The notes: generated by a model from the sequence alone, not told the origin. DNA of 64,000 nt from Thauera sp. (GCA_017302295.1 JAFLDS010000015.1:1-64000); one strand, 5' to 3'. Positions 44,680 to 54,353 are shown, counted from the first letter of the stretch. A program made the numbers and translations.

Positions 44680-45924
44680 ATGAAGCGCGTTGATGATTTC
44701 CGCCTGCGGTTCGGTACCAAGGAACTGGTTCCGATCATGGTGGGCGGCATGGGGGTCGATATCTCGACGGCCGAACTGTCGCTCGAGGCGGCGCGCCTGG
44801 GCGGCATCGGGCACATCTCGGATGCGATGCTCCCGACCGTTTCCGACCGGCGTTACAACACCAAGTACGTCAAGAACAAGCTCAAGCAGTACAAGTTCAA
44901 CGTCGAAAACTCCGACAAGTCGGTGGTGCAGTTCGACCTCGGCCTTGTCGCCGAAGCCACCGCCACCCATGTGCGGCGCACCATGGAGGCCAAGCGAGGC
45001 GACGGGCTGATCTTCATCAACTGCATGGAAAAGCTGACCATGAACAGCCCGAAGGAGACCCTTCGGGCGCGCATGCTCGCCGCCATGGACAACGGCATCG
45101 ACGGCATCACGCTCGCCGCCGGCCTGCACCTGGGTTCGTTCGCGCTGATGCAGGATCACCCGCGCTTCCGCGACGTCAAGCTCGGAATCATCGTCTCCTC
45201 GCTGCGCGCGCTGCAACTCTTCCTGAAGAAGAATAGCCGCACCGGCCGTCTTCCCGACTACGTCGTGGTCGAAGGTCCGCTGGCCGGCGGCCATCTCGGC
45301 TTCGGCATGGACTGGGCGCAATACGACCTCGCCACCATCACGATCGAGATCCGCGACTGGCTGAAGGCCGAGCAACTCGACATCCCGCTGATCCCGGCGG
45401 GCGGCATCTTCACCGGCACCGACGCGGTGAATTTCCTCGAACTCGGCGCCGCCGCGGTGCAGGTTGCGACGCGCTTCACCGTCACCCGCGAGTGCGGCCT
45501 GCCCGAGGACGTGCAGCAGCACTACTTCAAGGCCAGCGAGGAAGACATCGAAGTCAACGGCATCTCGCCCACCGGCTATCCGATGCGCATGCTCAAGAGC
45601 AGCCCGGCGATCGGCAGCGGCATCCGCCCCAATTGCGAAGCCTACGGTTACCTCCTCGACTCGAGCGGCAACTGCCAGTACATCGAGGCCTACAACCGCG
45701 AAGTCGCCGCACACCCCGATGCGAAGAAGATCAAGGTGTGGGACAAGACCTGTCTGTGCACCCACATGCGCAACTTCGACTGCTGGACCTGCGGCCACTA
45801 CACCTACCGGCTGAAGGACACCTCGCGCCGCAGGGACGACGGCAACTACGAGATCCTGTCGGCCGAGCACGTTTTCCGCGACTACCAGTTCAGCACCGAC
45901 GGCAAGATCGCGCTGCCGGCCTGA
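44680..45924 (+). CDS. NAD(P)H-dependent flavin oxidoreductase (nitronate monooxygenase family)
   Basis: 414 aa from the ATG at 44680. A TIM-barrel of the NMO/FabK family, with GGMGVDIST near the N-terminus, VEGPLAGGHLGF and IPAGGIFTG forming FMN-binding loops, and AAAVQVATRF. The C-terminal region (about 345-400) contains a Cys/His cluster, CLCTHMRNFDCWTC, not found in standard 2-nitropropane dioxygenases. The activity may be oxidation of nitronates or reduction of another substrate. GATAAT at 44643-44648 is a possible -10. The small Cys-rich gene follows after 35 bases. Confidence 0.8.
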   Translation: MKRVDDFRLRFGTKELVPIMVGGMGVDISTAELSLEAARLGGIGHISDAMLPTVSDRRYNTKYVKNKLKQYKFNVENSDKSVVQFDLGLVAEATATHVRRTMEAKRGDGLIFINCMEKLTMNSPKETLRARMLAAMDNGIDGITLAAGLHLGSFALMQDHPRFRDVKLGIIVSSLRALQLFLKKNSRTGRLPDYVVVEGPLAGGHLGFGMDWAQYDLATITIEIRDWLKAEQLDIPLIPAGGIFTGTDAVNFLELGAAAVQVATRFTVTRECGLPEDVQQHYFKASEEDIEVNGISPTGYPMRMLKSSPAIGSGIRPNCEAYGYLLDSSGNCQYIEAYNREVAAHPDAKKIKVWDKTCLCTHMRNFDCWTCGHYTYRLKDTSRRRDDGNYEILSAEHVFRDYQFSTDGKIALPA

Positions 45925-45959
45925 CCCACGGCCGGGTGCAGCGCGATCGGGCATCGACG

Positions 45960-46238
45960 ATGGAGAATGCGATGCGTGCGACAACGACGTTCAGGGCTCC
46001 GGTCTGCTCCGCCCTCTCGGTAATCGGCCTGTGCGCCGGCCTGGGGCTTGCCTTGGGCTGGATCGCTGGCCCCGCCCCGGCCCATGCACAGCCGAGCCCG
46101 ACGCCGCCCGAATGCGTGTGCTCCCAGGGCACCAACCTCGGCACAGCCAGCGCGCCGGTGATCATCCGGCACTGCCAGTGCGGCATCCTGAGCTGCGCGA
46201 TCGTGGTGAGTTCCGGTCAGTTGCAGTGCACCAAATAG
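45960..46238 (+). CDS. Small secreted cysteine-rich hypothetical protein
   Basis: 92 aa from the ATG at 45960 (an alternative ATG is four codons later). A clear signal peptide with hydrophobic core ends at PAHA, leaving a mature peptide of about 50 residues that has six Cys: ECVC, HCQC, LSC and QC. The rest is Ser/Thr/Gly/Ile-rich. I recognise no family. Six Cys in a small exported protein suggests three disulfides or metal binding in the periplasm. It lies between the flavin oxidoreductase and an RND adaptor on the same strand; its end may overlap the adaptor start. Confidence 0.65.
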   Translation: MENAMRATTTFRAPVCSALSVIGLCAGLGLALGWIAGPAPAHAQPSPTPPECVCSQGTNLGTASAPVIIRHCQCGILSCAIVVSSGQLQCTK

Positions 46239-47407
46239 CACGGCCGGCCCGCGCGGGCCGGCCACCGTACGTCGCCCTCAGCGTGACGGTGTGTGCAGCG
46301 CTCGCCTTGATCCATGGGGTCGGCACGGCAGCTGCCGCGGCACAGGCAGACGGTGCCGCAAACCCGCCGGTGCCGACGGCCAAACCTGCGCTGACGGTGT
46401 CGGTGGTGCAGCCGCAGCGCGCGGACTGGCCGCACACGCTCGTTGCCACCGGCAACGTCGCCGCCTGGCAGGAAGCCAGCATCAGCGCCGAGATCAGCAA
46501 CTTCCGCGTGGTGGAGGTCGCGGCCGACGTCGGTGATCGCGTGCGCAAGGGGCAGGTGCTCGCGCGCATCGCTGACGACACCCTGCTTGCCGAACTGGCG
46601 CAAGCAAACGCTGCCGTCGCCGAGGCCGAAGCGGCGCTCGCCGAAGCGCGCGCCAACGCCGAGCGCGCGCGGCAGTTGCAGGGCAGCGGCGCATTCAGCG
46701 AACAGCAGATCCGCCAGTACCTCAGCGCCGAGCAGGCGGCCCTCGCCCGCCTCGCCGCCGGCCGCGCGCGCGTCCAGGCCGATCGCGTGCGCCTGGCCAA
46801 CACCCGCATCCTCGCGCCGGACGACGGCATCGTCTCGGCGCGCAGCGCCACTGTCGGCTCGCTCGCGCAGTCCGGCGAGGAGCTGTTCCGCCTCATTCGC
46901 CGCGGCCGCCTCGAATGGCGCGCCGAGGTGCCCGAGACCGCACTCGGCCGCATCGCCGCCGGCAGCGCCGCAAACGTGTTTGCAGCCGACGGCACGGCGG
47001 CACGAGGCCGCGTGCGCGTCGTGGCTCCCACCGTCGACCCGAAGACGCGCAACGGCCTCGTGTACGTCGACCTGGCGCCCGGCACCAACGCCAACGCCCT
47101 GCGCGCCGGCATGTTCGCGCGCGGCGAGTTCGAGCTCGGCCGCGCCGAGGCGCTGACACTGCCGCAATCGGCGGTGCTGCTGCGCGACGGCTTCGCCTAC
47201 GTGTTCCGCGTGCAAGCCGCCGGCACCACGGCACCGGCGCGCGTCGTGCAGACGAAGGTGAGCACGGGCCGGCGTCTCGGCGATCGCATCGAGATCAGCG
47301 GCGGCCTCACCGCAGATGTCGCCGTGGTGGCGACCGGCGTGGGTTTTCTGACCGACGGCGACATCGTGCGCGTCGTCGAGACGCCAGCCGGAGCCGCCGC
47401 GCGATGA
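46226..47407 (+). CDS. RND efflux periplasmic adaptor (membrane fusion protein)
   Basis: About 393 aa. A signal peptide region (ALSVTVCAALALIHGVGTAAAAAQA) is followed by the lipoyl/barrel-sandwich halves, a helical hairpin (AELAQANAAVAEAEAAL to SAEQAALARLAA), and the beta-barrel domains typical of HlyD/AcrA-type proteins. No ATG exists at the N-terminus. GTG at 46226 gives a basic n-region and overlaps the preceding small gene by 13 bases; GTG at 46283 is an alternative without basic residues. Neither has a strong ribosome site, so the start is uncertain. The stop overlaps the transporter start. No N-terminal lipobox was seen. Confidence 0.85.
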   Translation: MHQIARPARAGRPPYVALSVTVCAALALIHGVGTAAAAAQADGAANPPVPTAKPALTVSVVQPQRADWPHTLVATGNVAAWQEASISAEISNFRVVEVAADVGDRVRKGQVLARIADDTLLAELAQANAAVAEAEAALAEARANAERARQLQGSGAFSEQQIRQYLSAEQAALARLAAGRARVQADRVRLANTRILAPDDGIVSARSATVGSLAQSGEELFRLIRRGRLEWRAEVPETALGRIAAGSAANVFAADGTAARGRVRVVAPTVDPKTRNGLVYVDLAPGTNANALRAGMFARGEFELGRAEALTLPQSAVLLRDGFAYVFRVQAAGTTAPARVVQTKVSTGRRLGDRIEISGGLTADVAVVATGVGFLTDGDIVRVVETPAGAAAR

Positions 47408-50400
47408 ATCTGTCGGCGTGGTCGATCCGGAACCCGATCCCGTCGATCCTGCTCTTCCTGCTCCTCACGCTGCTGGGCCTCTTCGGCTTCGGGGCGATGA
47501 AGATCCAGCAGTTTCCCGACATCGACCTGCCAACGGTGACGGTATCGGCCGCGCTGCCCGGCGCGGCCCCGGCCCAGCTCGAGACCGAAGTGGCGCGCAA
47601 GCTCGAGAACACCATCGCCACGGTGCAGGGTGTCAAACACATCTACACCAAGGTGCAGGACGGCCTGGCGACGGTCACCACCGAATTTCGCCTCGAGAAG
47701 CCCACCCAGGAAGCGGTCGACGACGTACGCGACGCCGTCTCGCGCATCCGCTCCGACTTGCCGGGCGACCTGCGCGACCCGGTCGTGTCGCGCATCAGTG
47801 TCAGCGGCGCGCCGATCCTGACCTACACCGTCGCCTCCAGCCGGCTCGACGACGAGGCGCTGTCCTGGTTCGTCGACAACACTGTCACCAAGCGCATGCT
47901 GAGCGTGCCCGGCGTCGGTGCGGTGGCCCGCGTCGGCGGCGTGAGCCGCGAGCTCCTCGTCGAGCTCGATCCGAACCGCCTGCTCGCCCTGCAGGCGAGC
48001 GCGGCCGACGTGTCGCGCCAGTTGCGCCGGATCCAGCAGGAAGCGGCCGGCGGGCGCGCCGACGTGGGCGGCATCGAGCAGTCGGTGCGCACGATCGCCA
48101 CCGTGCGCTCGGCCGAAGAGCTCGCCGCGATGGACATCACCCTGTCCGACGGTCGCCGTGTGCGCCTCGATCAACTGGCCACGGTGAGCGACACGGTGGC
48201 CGAACGTCGCTCGGCCGCCCTGCTCGATGGCGAGCCAGTCGTCGGTTTCGAGATCACGCGCAGCCGCGGCGCGGGCGAAGTGGAGGTGGCCGAAGGCGTG
48301 CGCGCCGCGCTCGTCCGGCTGCAGGCCGACCATCCCGACATCGCCATTACCGAGGCCTTCAACTTCGTCGATCCGGTACAGGAAAACTTCGACGGCTCGA
48401 TGTCGCTGCTGCTCGAAGGCGCGATCCTCGCCGTGCTCGTGGTCTGGCTGTTCCTGCGCGACGGGCGCGCCACCTTCGTATCGGCCACCGCGCTGCCGCT
48501 GTCCATCCTGCCCGCCTTCGCCGCGATGTGGCTGATGGGCTTCACGCTCAACGTCGTCACGCTGCTGTCGCTGTCGCTGGTGGTCGGCATCCTGGTCGAC
48601 GACGCGATCGTCGAGATCGAGAACATCATGCGCCACCTGCGCATGGGCAAGACGCCTTACCAGGCGGCGATGGAGGCCGCCGACGAGATCGGCCTGGCCG
48701 TGATCGCCACCACCTTCACCCTGATCGCCGTGTTCCTGCCCACCGCCTTCATGAGCGGCGTCGCGGGCAAGTTCTTCGTGCAGTTCGGCTGGACCGCCGC
48801 GATCGCGGTGTTCTTCTCGCTCGTCGTCGCCCGCCTGCTGACGCCGATGATGGCCGCCTACCTGCTCAAGCCGCCGCGCAAGGCGCACCACGAGCCGGGC
48901 TGGCTGAGGCGCTACCAGGACTGGGCGGCGTGGTGCCTGAAGCACCGCTTCCTCACCATGCTCGCCGCAGCCGGCTTCTTCGTCGGCTCGTTCGCCCTCG
49001 TTCCGCTGCTGCCTGCGGGTTTCATTCCGCCGGACGATCTCTCGCAGACCCAGGTCTATCTGTCTTTGCCGCCCGGCGCGACGCTGGAAGAGAGCCTCGC
49101 CACCGCCGAGGCGGCGCGCGCGATCGTCCGGCGCAATCCCCACGTCCGTCTGGTCTATACCGCCATCGGCGGCGGCGCCGCCGGCTCCGACCCCTTCATG
49201 CCGCGCGGCGCCGCCGAGGTGCGCAAGGCCACGCTGACGATCAACCTCACCCCGCGCAGCGAACGCGGCGGCGTGCGCAAGCAGGACGTCGAGAACGAAC
49301 TGCGCGAGGCGCTCGCCGCATTGCCCGGCGTACGGGTGAAAGTCGGTTTCGGCGGCTCGAACGAGAAGTACGTGCTCGTTCTGGCCAGCGAGAATGGCGA
49401 AGCGCTGGCGGCCCATGCCCGCCAGGTCGAGCGCGAACTGCGCACCCTGCCCGGCATCGGCAACATCACCAACACCGCCAGCCTGGTGCGCCCCGAGCTC
49501 GTGGTGCGCCCGGACTTCGCCCGCGCCGCCGACCTCGGCGTGACCGCTGCGGCCATCGGCGACACCCTGCGCATCGCCACCGCCGGCGACTACGACCAGA
49601 ACCTGCCCAAGCTCAACCTCACCCAGCGCCAGGTGCCGATCGTCATCAAGCTGCCGCCTGCGGCGCGCCAGGACCTGGCCCTGCTGGAAGCGCTGACGGT
49701 GCCGGGCACGCACGGGCCGGTGCGCCTGGGCAACGTTGCCACGCTGGCGATCGACAGCGGTCCGGCCGAGATCGACCGCTACGACCGCCTGCGCAACGTC
49801 AATTTCGACATCGAACTCAACCAGCAGCCTCTCGGCGAGGTAGAGAAGCAGGTGCTCGCGCTGCCCAGCCTGCAGAACCTGCCGCCGGGCGTGATCCGCA
49901 GCACCGTCGGCGACGCGGAGGCGATGAACGAACTTTTCGCCAGCTTCGGTCTGGCGATGCTGACCGGCGTGCTTTGCATCTACATCGTGCTGGTGCTGCT
50001 GTTCCGCGACTTCGTGCAGCCCGCCACCATCCTCGCCGCGCTGGTGCTGTCGGTGCCGGGCGCCTTCCTCGCACTGTTCGTCACCCGGTCGGCGCTGTCG
50101 ATGCCGTCGATGATCGGTCTCATCATGCTGATGGGCATCGCCACGAAGAACTCCATCCTGCTCGTCGACTACGTCGTGCTGGCACGGCGCGAACATCACC
50201 TCGATCGCTGGAATGCGCTGCTCGACGCCTGCCGCAAGCGCGCGCGGCCGATCGTGATGACCACGGTGGCGATGGGCGCGGGCATGCTGCCGATCGCGAT
50301 CGGCCTGGGCACCGACCCGAGCTTTCGCGCACCGATGGCGATCGTCGTGATCGGCGGCCTGATCACCTCGACCTTCCTCAGCCTGCTGGTGATACCGGTG

Positions 50401-50499
50401 GTGTTCACCTATGTGGATGACGCCATCGAAGGGCTGCGCAGGCTTGTGCGTCGCGCCCCCAGCGCGCCAGCCGACCCGGCCCCGCCCTCAGCGCGCTGA
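47404..50499 (+). CDS. RND family efflux transporter permease (HAE1-like)
   Basis: 1031 aa, inner-membrane pump of the AcrB/MdtB/MexF type. The N-terminal span (IPSILLFLLLTLLGLFGFGAM), two large periplasmic loops and twelve predicted membrane segments are arranged as usual. GILVDDAIVEIEN in the fourth span carries the Asp pair that conducts protons. It would export drugs or other amphiphiles with the adaptor. No outer-membrane factor is adjacent, so it probably shares a TolC-type channel encoded elsewhere. Its end overlaps the convergent EamA gene by 12 bases. Confidence 0.92.
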   Translation: MNLSAWSIRNPIPSILLFLLLTLLGLFGFGAMKIQQFPDIDLPTVTVSAALPGAAPAQLETEVARKLENTIATVQGVKHIYTKVQDGLATVTTEFRLEKPTQEAVDDVRDAVSRIRSDLPGDLRDPVVSRISVSGAPILTYTVASSRLDDEALSWFVDNTVTKRMLSVPGVGAVARVGGVSRELLVELDPNRLLALQASAADVSRQLRRIQQEAAGGRADVGGIEQSVRTIATVRSAEELAAMDITLSDGRRVRLDQLATVSDTVAERRSAALLDGEPVVGFEITRSRGAGEVEVAEGVRAALVRLQADHPDIAITEAFNFVDPVQENFDGSMSLLLEGAILAVLVVWLFLRDGRATFVSATALPLSILPAFAAMWLMGFTLNVVTLLSLSLVVGILVDDAIVEIENIMRHLRMGKTPYQAAMEAADEIGLAVIATTFTLIAVFLPTAFMSGVAGKFFVQFGWTAAIAVFFSLVVARLLTPMMAAYLLKPPRKAHHEPGWLRRYQDWAAWCLKHRFLTMLAAAGFFVGSFALVPLLPAGFIPPDDLSQTQVYLSLPPGATLEESLATAEAARAIVRRNPHVRLVYTAIGGGAAGSDPFMPRGAAEVRKATLTINLTPRSERGGVRKQDVENELREALAALPGVRVKVGFGGSNEKYVLVLASENGEALAAHARQVERELRTLPGIGNITNTASLVRPELVVRPDFARAADLGVTAAAIGDTLRIATAGDYDQNLPKLNLTQRQVPIVIKLPPAARQDLALLEALTVPGTHGPVRLGNVATLAIDSGPAEIDRYDRLRNVNFDIELNQQPLGEVEKQVLALPSLQNLPPGVIRSTVGDAEAMNELFASFGLAMLTGVLCIYIVLVLLFRDFVQPATILAALVLSVPGAFLALFVTRSALSMPSMIGLIMLMGIATKNSILLVDYVVLARREHHLDRWNALLDACRKRARPIVMTTVAMGAGMLPIAIGLGTDPSFRAPMAIVVIGGLITSTFLSLLVIPVVFTYVDDAIEGLRRLVRRAPSAPADPAPPSAR

Positions 50500-51387
50500 G
50501 CCGCGCCGCAGCACGGCCCACATCGACGCAGCCACGATCAGCGCGCCGCCGGCCCAGGCCTGCACGCCGAAATGCTCGCCCAGCCACAGCATCGCGAACA
50601 CCGCGCCGAACAGCGGCTCGGTGCCCGACAGCAACGCGACCCGCGTCGGCGAGCTGTGATTGAGCGCCCAGTTGCTGGCAAAGAAGGCGAACACCGTGCA
50701 GCCGAGCACCAGGTAGGCCGTCGCATACCAGAAGGTGGGGTCGGTCGGCAGTGGCGGCAACCCGTTCGGCGTCACGAGCGCCAGCATGAGGCAGCCAAAG
50801 CCGACCACGCCGCACTGCACTGCTGTCAGTGCCAGCGCCGGGGCCGGTCGCTGCCACATCAGGCGGCTGGTCACGCAGACGATGATCGCGCGCAGCACCG
50901 CCGCGGCCAGCATCAGCCAGTCGCCGAAGCCGAGCTGCGCATCCGGTCCGCCGCCGAGCAAGGCCGCGCCGAGCAGCGACACCGAGGCGCACACCAGCGC
51001 CGTGCCGCCGGGCTTGCGGCGCAGCAGCCACCACTCGGCGAACGGCGTGAGCACGATGCACAGGCTGATCAGGAAGGCCGCATTGGCCGCCTTGGTGTGG
51101 GCCACGCCATAGGTTTCGCACAGCATGATGGCGAGCAGCAGCGCGCCCAGCGGCAGGCCCCCGCCGATCGCGTTCCTGCGTTCCAGCGTCTTCGCCGTCC
51201 ACAGCACCGGCAACAGCAGCACGAAGGTCAGGATGAAGCGCACCGCGAGAAAACCCAGCACCGGATAGAAGCTCAGTGCCTGCTTCGACACCCCGTAACT
51301 GGTTCCCCACACCAGCGCGACCAGCAGCATCAGCACATCGGAAAGACTGAACACGGGCGCGGGATGAACAGCGGAGGACGGACGCAT
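50488..51387 (-). CDS. EamA/DMT-family transporter
   Basis: 299 aa with ten predicted membrane segments in two EamA repeats (about 12-145 and 155-292). The drug/metabolite transporter superfamily exports or imports small metabolites such as amino acids; substrate unknown. LVWGTSYGVSKQAL in the first segment is characteristic. Convergent with the RND gene. A single-gene unit. Confidence 0.85.
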   Translation of the reverse strand: MRPSSAVHPAPVFSLSDVLMLLVALVWGTSYGVSKQALSFYPVLGFLAVRFILTFVLLLPVLWTAKTLERRNAIGGGLPLGALLLAIMLCETYGVAHTKAANAAFLISLCIVLTPFAEWWLLRRKPGGTALVCASVSLLGAALLGGGPDAQLGFGDWLMLAAAVLRAIIVCVTSRLMWQRPAPALALTAVQCGVVGFGCLMLALVTPNGLPPLPTDPTFWYATAYLVLGCTVFAFFASNWALNHSSPTRVALLSGTEPLFGAVFAMLWLGEHFGVQAWAGGALIVAASMWAVLRRGSAR

Positions 51388-51605
51388 CGAGATGAAGACG
51401 GACGGCTGGTGAAGGCGCGATTATCCGGCGGCGCGGCCACGCATGCACGAGCTTCCGCCAAGGCGCGGTAAACTGTCGCGCGTATTTACCAGATCCTCGC
51501 TGCGGGCTCTCGCGGGCTGCAGCGGCATGGATCGCCCCCATTCATGCGAACACGTCGCGCCTTGCCGGCGCGCCGAGTCCGCCACCGCACCCGATGGAGC
51601 CCCTC

Positions 51606-52043
51606 ATGAGCCTGCTGTCTCAACTCAAGAAAGATGCCCTTCTCGCCCGCAAGTCCGCCTCGGGCCTGCGCGTCACGCTGCTCACCACGCTGATCGCCGA
51701 AGCGGAGATGGTCGGTAAGAACGCAGGCAATCGTGAAAGCACCGACGACGAGGTGCAGGGCACGATTCGCAAGTTCCTCAAGAATAACCAGGAAGCGCTC
51801 GCCGTCATCAAGGACGAAGAGCGCCGCGCGACCCTCATGGACGAATCCGCCATCCTCACCGAGTACCTGCCGCCGATGGCGACCGAGGCCGATGTGAAGG
51901 CCCTCATCGCCGAGACGGTCGCGGGGCTCGCCGATCGCAGCCCGAAGTCGATGGGTGCCGTCATGGCGGCGCTGAAGGCGAAGTTCGGCACCAGCTTCGA
52001 CGCCAAGCAAGCCAACGCCTGGGTGCGCGAAGCGCTGAGCTGA
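51606..52043 (+). CDS. GatB/YqeY domain protein
   Basis: 145 aa, helical and soluble, related to the C-terminal tail domain of GatB of the tRNA amidotransferase. Its free-standing role is unclear; tRNA binding is inferred from GatB. An ATG at 51594, four codons upstream, is possible, but the 51606 start (MSLLSQLKK) matches the family's start better. TAAACT at 51469-51474 might be a -10. In many bacteria it lies beside rpsU and dnaG, which are not seen here. The 218-base gap before it shows no other gene. Confidence 0.85.
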   Translation: MSLLSQLKKDALLARKSASGLRVTLLTTLIAEAEMVGKNAGNRESTDDEVQGTIRKFLKNNQEALAVIKDEERRATLMDESAILTEYLPPMATEADVKALIAETVAGLADRSPKSMGAVMAALKAKFGTSFDAKQANAWVREALS

Positions 52044-52137
52044 GCGCCACCTCGATCACCTCACTGCGGATGAGGCCTTCGCCCCATCTGTGCCGCGCGT
52101 CTGCAAACCCTTTCCCGGAAGTCCTCCCGGGCCGCCC

Positions 52138-53352
52138 ATGAACGCTCAATCCGTCCGTCCGCTGGCCACCGTCCTGCTGTTCGCGTCCCTCATCGTGTGC
52201 ATCTCGATGGGCATCCGGCACACGATGGGGCTGCTCCTCACCCCGATGACGCAGGCGCAGCAATGGAGCCGCGAGGTTTTCTCGCTCGCCATTGCGGTGC
52301 AGAACCTGGCCTGGGGCGCCTGCCAGCCCTTCGCCGGCCTGCTTGCCGACCGCTTCGGCGCGCGCCGCGTGTTGTGGGTGGGCGCCGCGCTCTATGCGCT
52401 CGGCCTCGCCGGCATGGCCTGGTCGAGCACCGGCACCGGGCTGTCGGCCAGCGCCGGCCTGCTCATCGGCATGGCGCAGAGCGGCACCACCTACAGCGTG
52501 GTGTTCGCAGCGATGGGACGCATCGTGCCGCAGGCGCGCCTGAGCTGGGCGATGGGCGTGGTCGGCGCGGCCGGCTCCTTCGGCCAGTTCCTGATGGTGC
52601 CGGTGGCTGCCGGGCTGATCGACGGCATGGGCTGGTTCGGCACGCTGCTGGTCTTCGCTGTCGGCGCGCTGCTGATGATCCCGCTCGGCGCGACGCTGAC
52701 GCGGGGCCTGACGCCTGCCGCCGCACATGCCGGACAGTCGGCCAAAGCCGCGCTGAGCGAAGCGATGGAAGAGCGCTCGTTCCAGCTGCTGGCGCTGGGT
52801 TTCTTCGTGTGCGGCTTCCAGGTCGTCTTCATCGGCATTCATCTGCCCGCCTACCTGCTCGACCGGGGGCTGTCGGCCAACGTCGGCATGACCGCGCTGG
52901 CGCTGATCGGCCTGTTCAACATCGCCGGCACCTACGGCTACGGCCACCTCGGCAACCGCTACCCCAAGCGCCTGCTGCTGGCCTCGATCTACCTGCTGCG
53001 CAGCATCGCCGTCACCGTGCTGCTGCTGGTGCCGCTGACACCCCTTTCGGTCTATGCCTTCGCTTGTGTGATCGGCCTGCTCTGGCTACCCACCGTGCCG
53101 CTGACCAACGCGATCGTCGGCCACATCTTCGGCATGCGCTACTTCGGCATGTTGTCGGGCTTCGTGTTCTTCAGCCACCAGGTCGGCAGCTTCCTCGGCG
53201 TGTGGCTCGGCGGCAAGCTGTTCGATGCCACCGGCTCCTACGACCTGGTGTGGGGCATCGTCATCGCGCTCGGCATCATCGCTGCACTCGCCAATCTCCC
53301 GATCGACGAGCGCAGCCTGGCGTCGCGCACCGCGCCGGCCGATACGCGCTGA
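52138..53352 (+). CDS. MFS transporter
   Basis: 404 aa, twelve predicted membrane segments, major facilitator superfamily. The loop ADRFGARR between segments 2 and 3 is the classic MFS motif A form. It resembles the oxalate/formate-antiporter-like or YbfB-like groups, but substrate is unknown. It begins about 95 bases after the YqeY gene and ends seven bases before the convergent livM-like gene, leaving no room for a separate terminator. Confidence 0.85.
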   Translation: MNAQSVRPLATVLLFASLIVCISMGIRHTMGLLLTPMTQAQQWSREVFSLAIAVQNLAWGACQPFAGLLADRFGARRVLWVGAALYALGLAGMAWSSTGTGLSASAGLLIGMAQSGTTYSVVFAAMGRIVPQARLSWAMGVVGAAGSFGQFLMVPVAAGLIDGMGWFGTLLVFAVGALLMIPLGATLTRGLTPAAAHAGQSAKAALSEAMEERSFQLLALGFFVCGFQVVFIGIHLPAYLLDRGLSANVGMTALALIGLFNIAGTYGYGHLGNRYPKRLLLASIYLLRSIAVTVLLLVPLTPLSVYAFACVIGLLWLPTVPLTNAIVGHIFGMRYFGMLSGFVFFSHQVGSFLGVWLGGKLFDATGSYDLVWGIVIALGIIAALANLPIDERSLASRTAPADTR

Positions 53353-53359
53353 ACGGCGG

Positions 53360-54313
53360 TCAATTCACCCCAGACCGCCGGATCAGCGCCTGCAGTTCGC
53401 CGACGATCCCGCGGCGGAACAGCAGCACGCACAGCACGAAGATCACGCCCATGATCACGGTCACCCAGGAGCCGACCTTGTCGGCGAGCTCGCTCTGCAG
53501 CGCGACGATCACGCTGGCGCCGACGAGCGGGCCGAAGATGGTGCCGAGTCCGCCGAGCAGCGTCATCAGCACGACTTCGCCGGACATGTGCCAATGCACG
53601 TCGGTCAGCGACGCGAGCTGGAACACGAGCGTCTTGGTCGCGCCGGCCATGCCGGCGAGCGACGCAGAGATCACGAAGGCCAGCAGCTTGAACTTCGCCA
53701 CGTCGTAGCCCAGCGACACCGCACGCGGTTCATTCTCGCGGATCGCCTTCAGGATCTCGCCGAACGGCGAGTGGATGGCGCGGTGGATGATGAAGAAGCC
53801 GATGCAGAACACCGCGAACACCAGGTAGTACATCGCCAGGTTGTTCGACAGGTCGATCACGCCGAACAGATGACCGCGCGGCACCCCCTGCAGACCGTCC
53901 TCGCCGCCGGTCGCCTTCCACTGCAGCACGATGAAATACACCATCTGCGACAGCGCCAGCGTGATCATCGCGAAGTAGATGCCGGTGCGACGGATCGCGA
54001 GCACGCCGAACACCCAGCCCAGCGCCCCCGCTGCCAGCGTGCCGCCCAGGATGCCCAGCTCCGGCGTGACGCCGAGGTCGCGCACCAGCATGCCGCAGAT
54101 GTAGCCCGCCGAGCCGAGAAAGGCGGCGTGCCCGAACGAAAGCAGGCCGGCGAACCCGAGCAGCAGATTGAAGGCGCAGGCAAACAGGCCGAAGCACAGC
54201 ATCTTCATCAGGAAGGTCGGGTACATCATGAACGGCGCCACCAGGCCGAGGACGAACAGGCCCGTCATCAGTGCCGGCATCGCCCGGGCGAACATCGAAT
54301 CGTTGTTGGTCAT
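53360..54313 (-). CDS. livM: Branched-chain amino-acid type ABC transporter permease LivM
   Basis: 317 aa, about nine to ten membrane segments. AFNLLLGFAGLLSFGHAAFLG is typical of LivM, and FGEILKAIRENEPRAVSLG is the cytoplasmic EAA-like loop contacting the ATPases. It forms the membrane channel with LivH. It is the last gene of the leftward operon livG-livF-livK-livH-livM. Confidence 0.92.
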   Translation of the reverse strand: MTNNDSMFARAMPALMTGLFVLGLVAPFMMYPTFLMKMLCFGLFACAFNLLLGFAGLLSFGHAAFLGSAGYICGMLVRDLGVTPELGILGGTLAAGALGWVFGVLAIRRTGIYFAMITLALSQMVYFIVLQWKATGGEDGLQGVPRGHLFGVIDLSNNLAMYYLVFAVFCIGFFIIHRAIHSPFGEILKAIRENEPRAVSLGYDVAKFKLLAFVISASLAGMAGATKTLVFQLASLTDVHWHMSGEVVLMTLLGGLGTIFGPLVGASVIVALQSELADKVGSWVTVIMGVIFVLCVLLFRRGIVGELQALIRRSGVN

Positions 54314-54353
54314 GCGCGCATTCCCCTTGCGTCTGTCGTCGCCGTTCCTGCCC

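Noticed and set aside
46242-46263. Perfect 22-bp GC palindrome as a terminator of the small Cys-rich gene
   Set aside because: No T-run on either strand, and it may be inside the adaptor coding sequence. It could still be a weak structural element.
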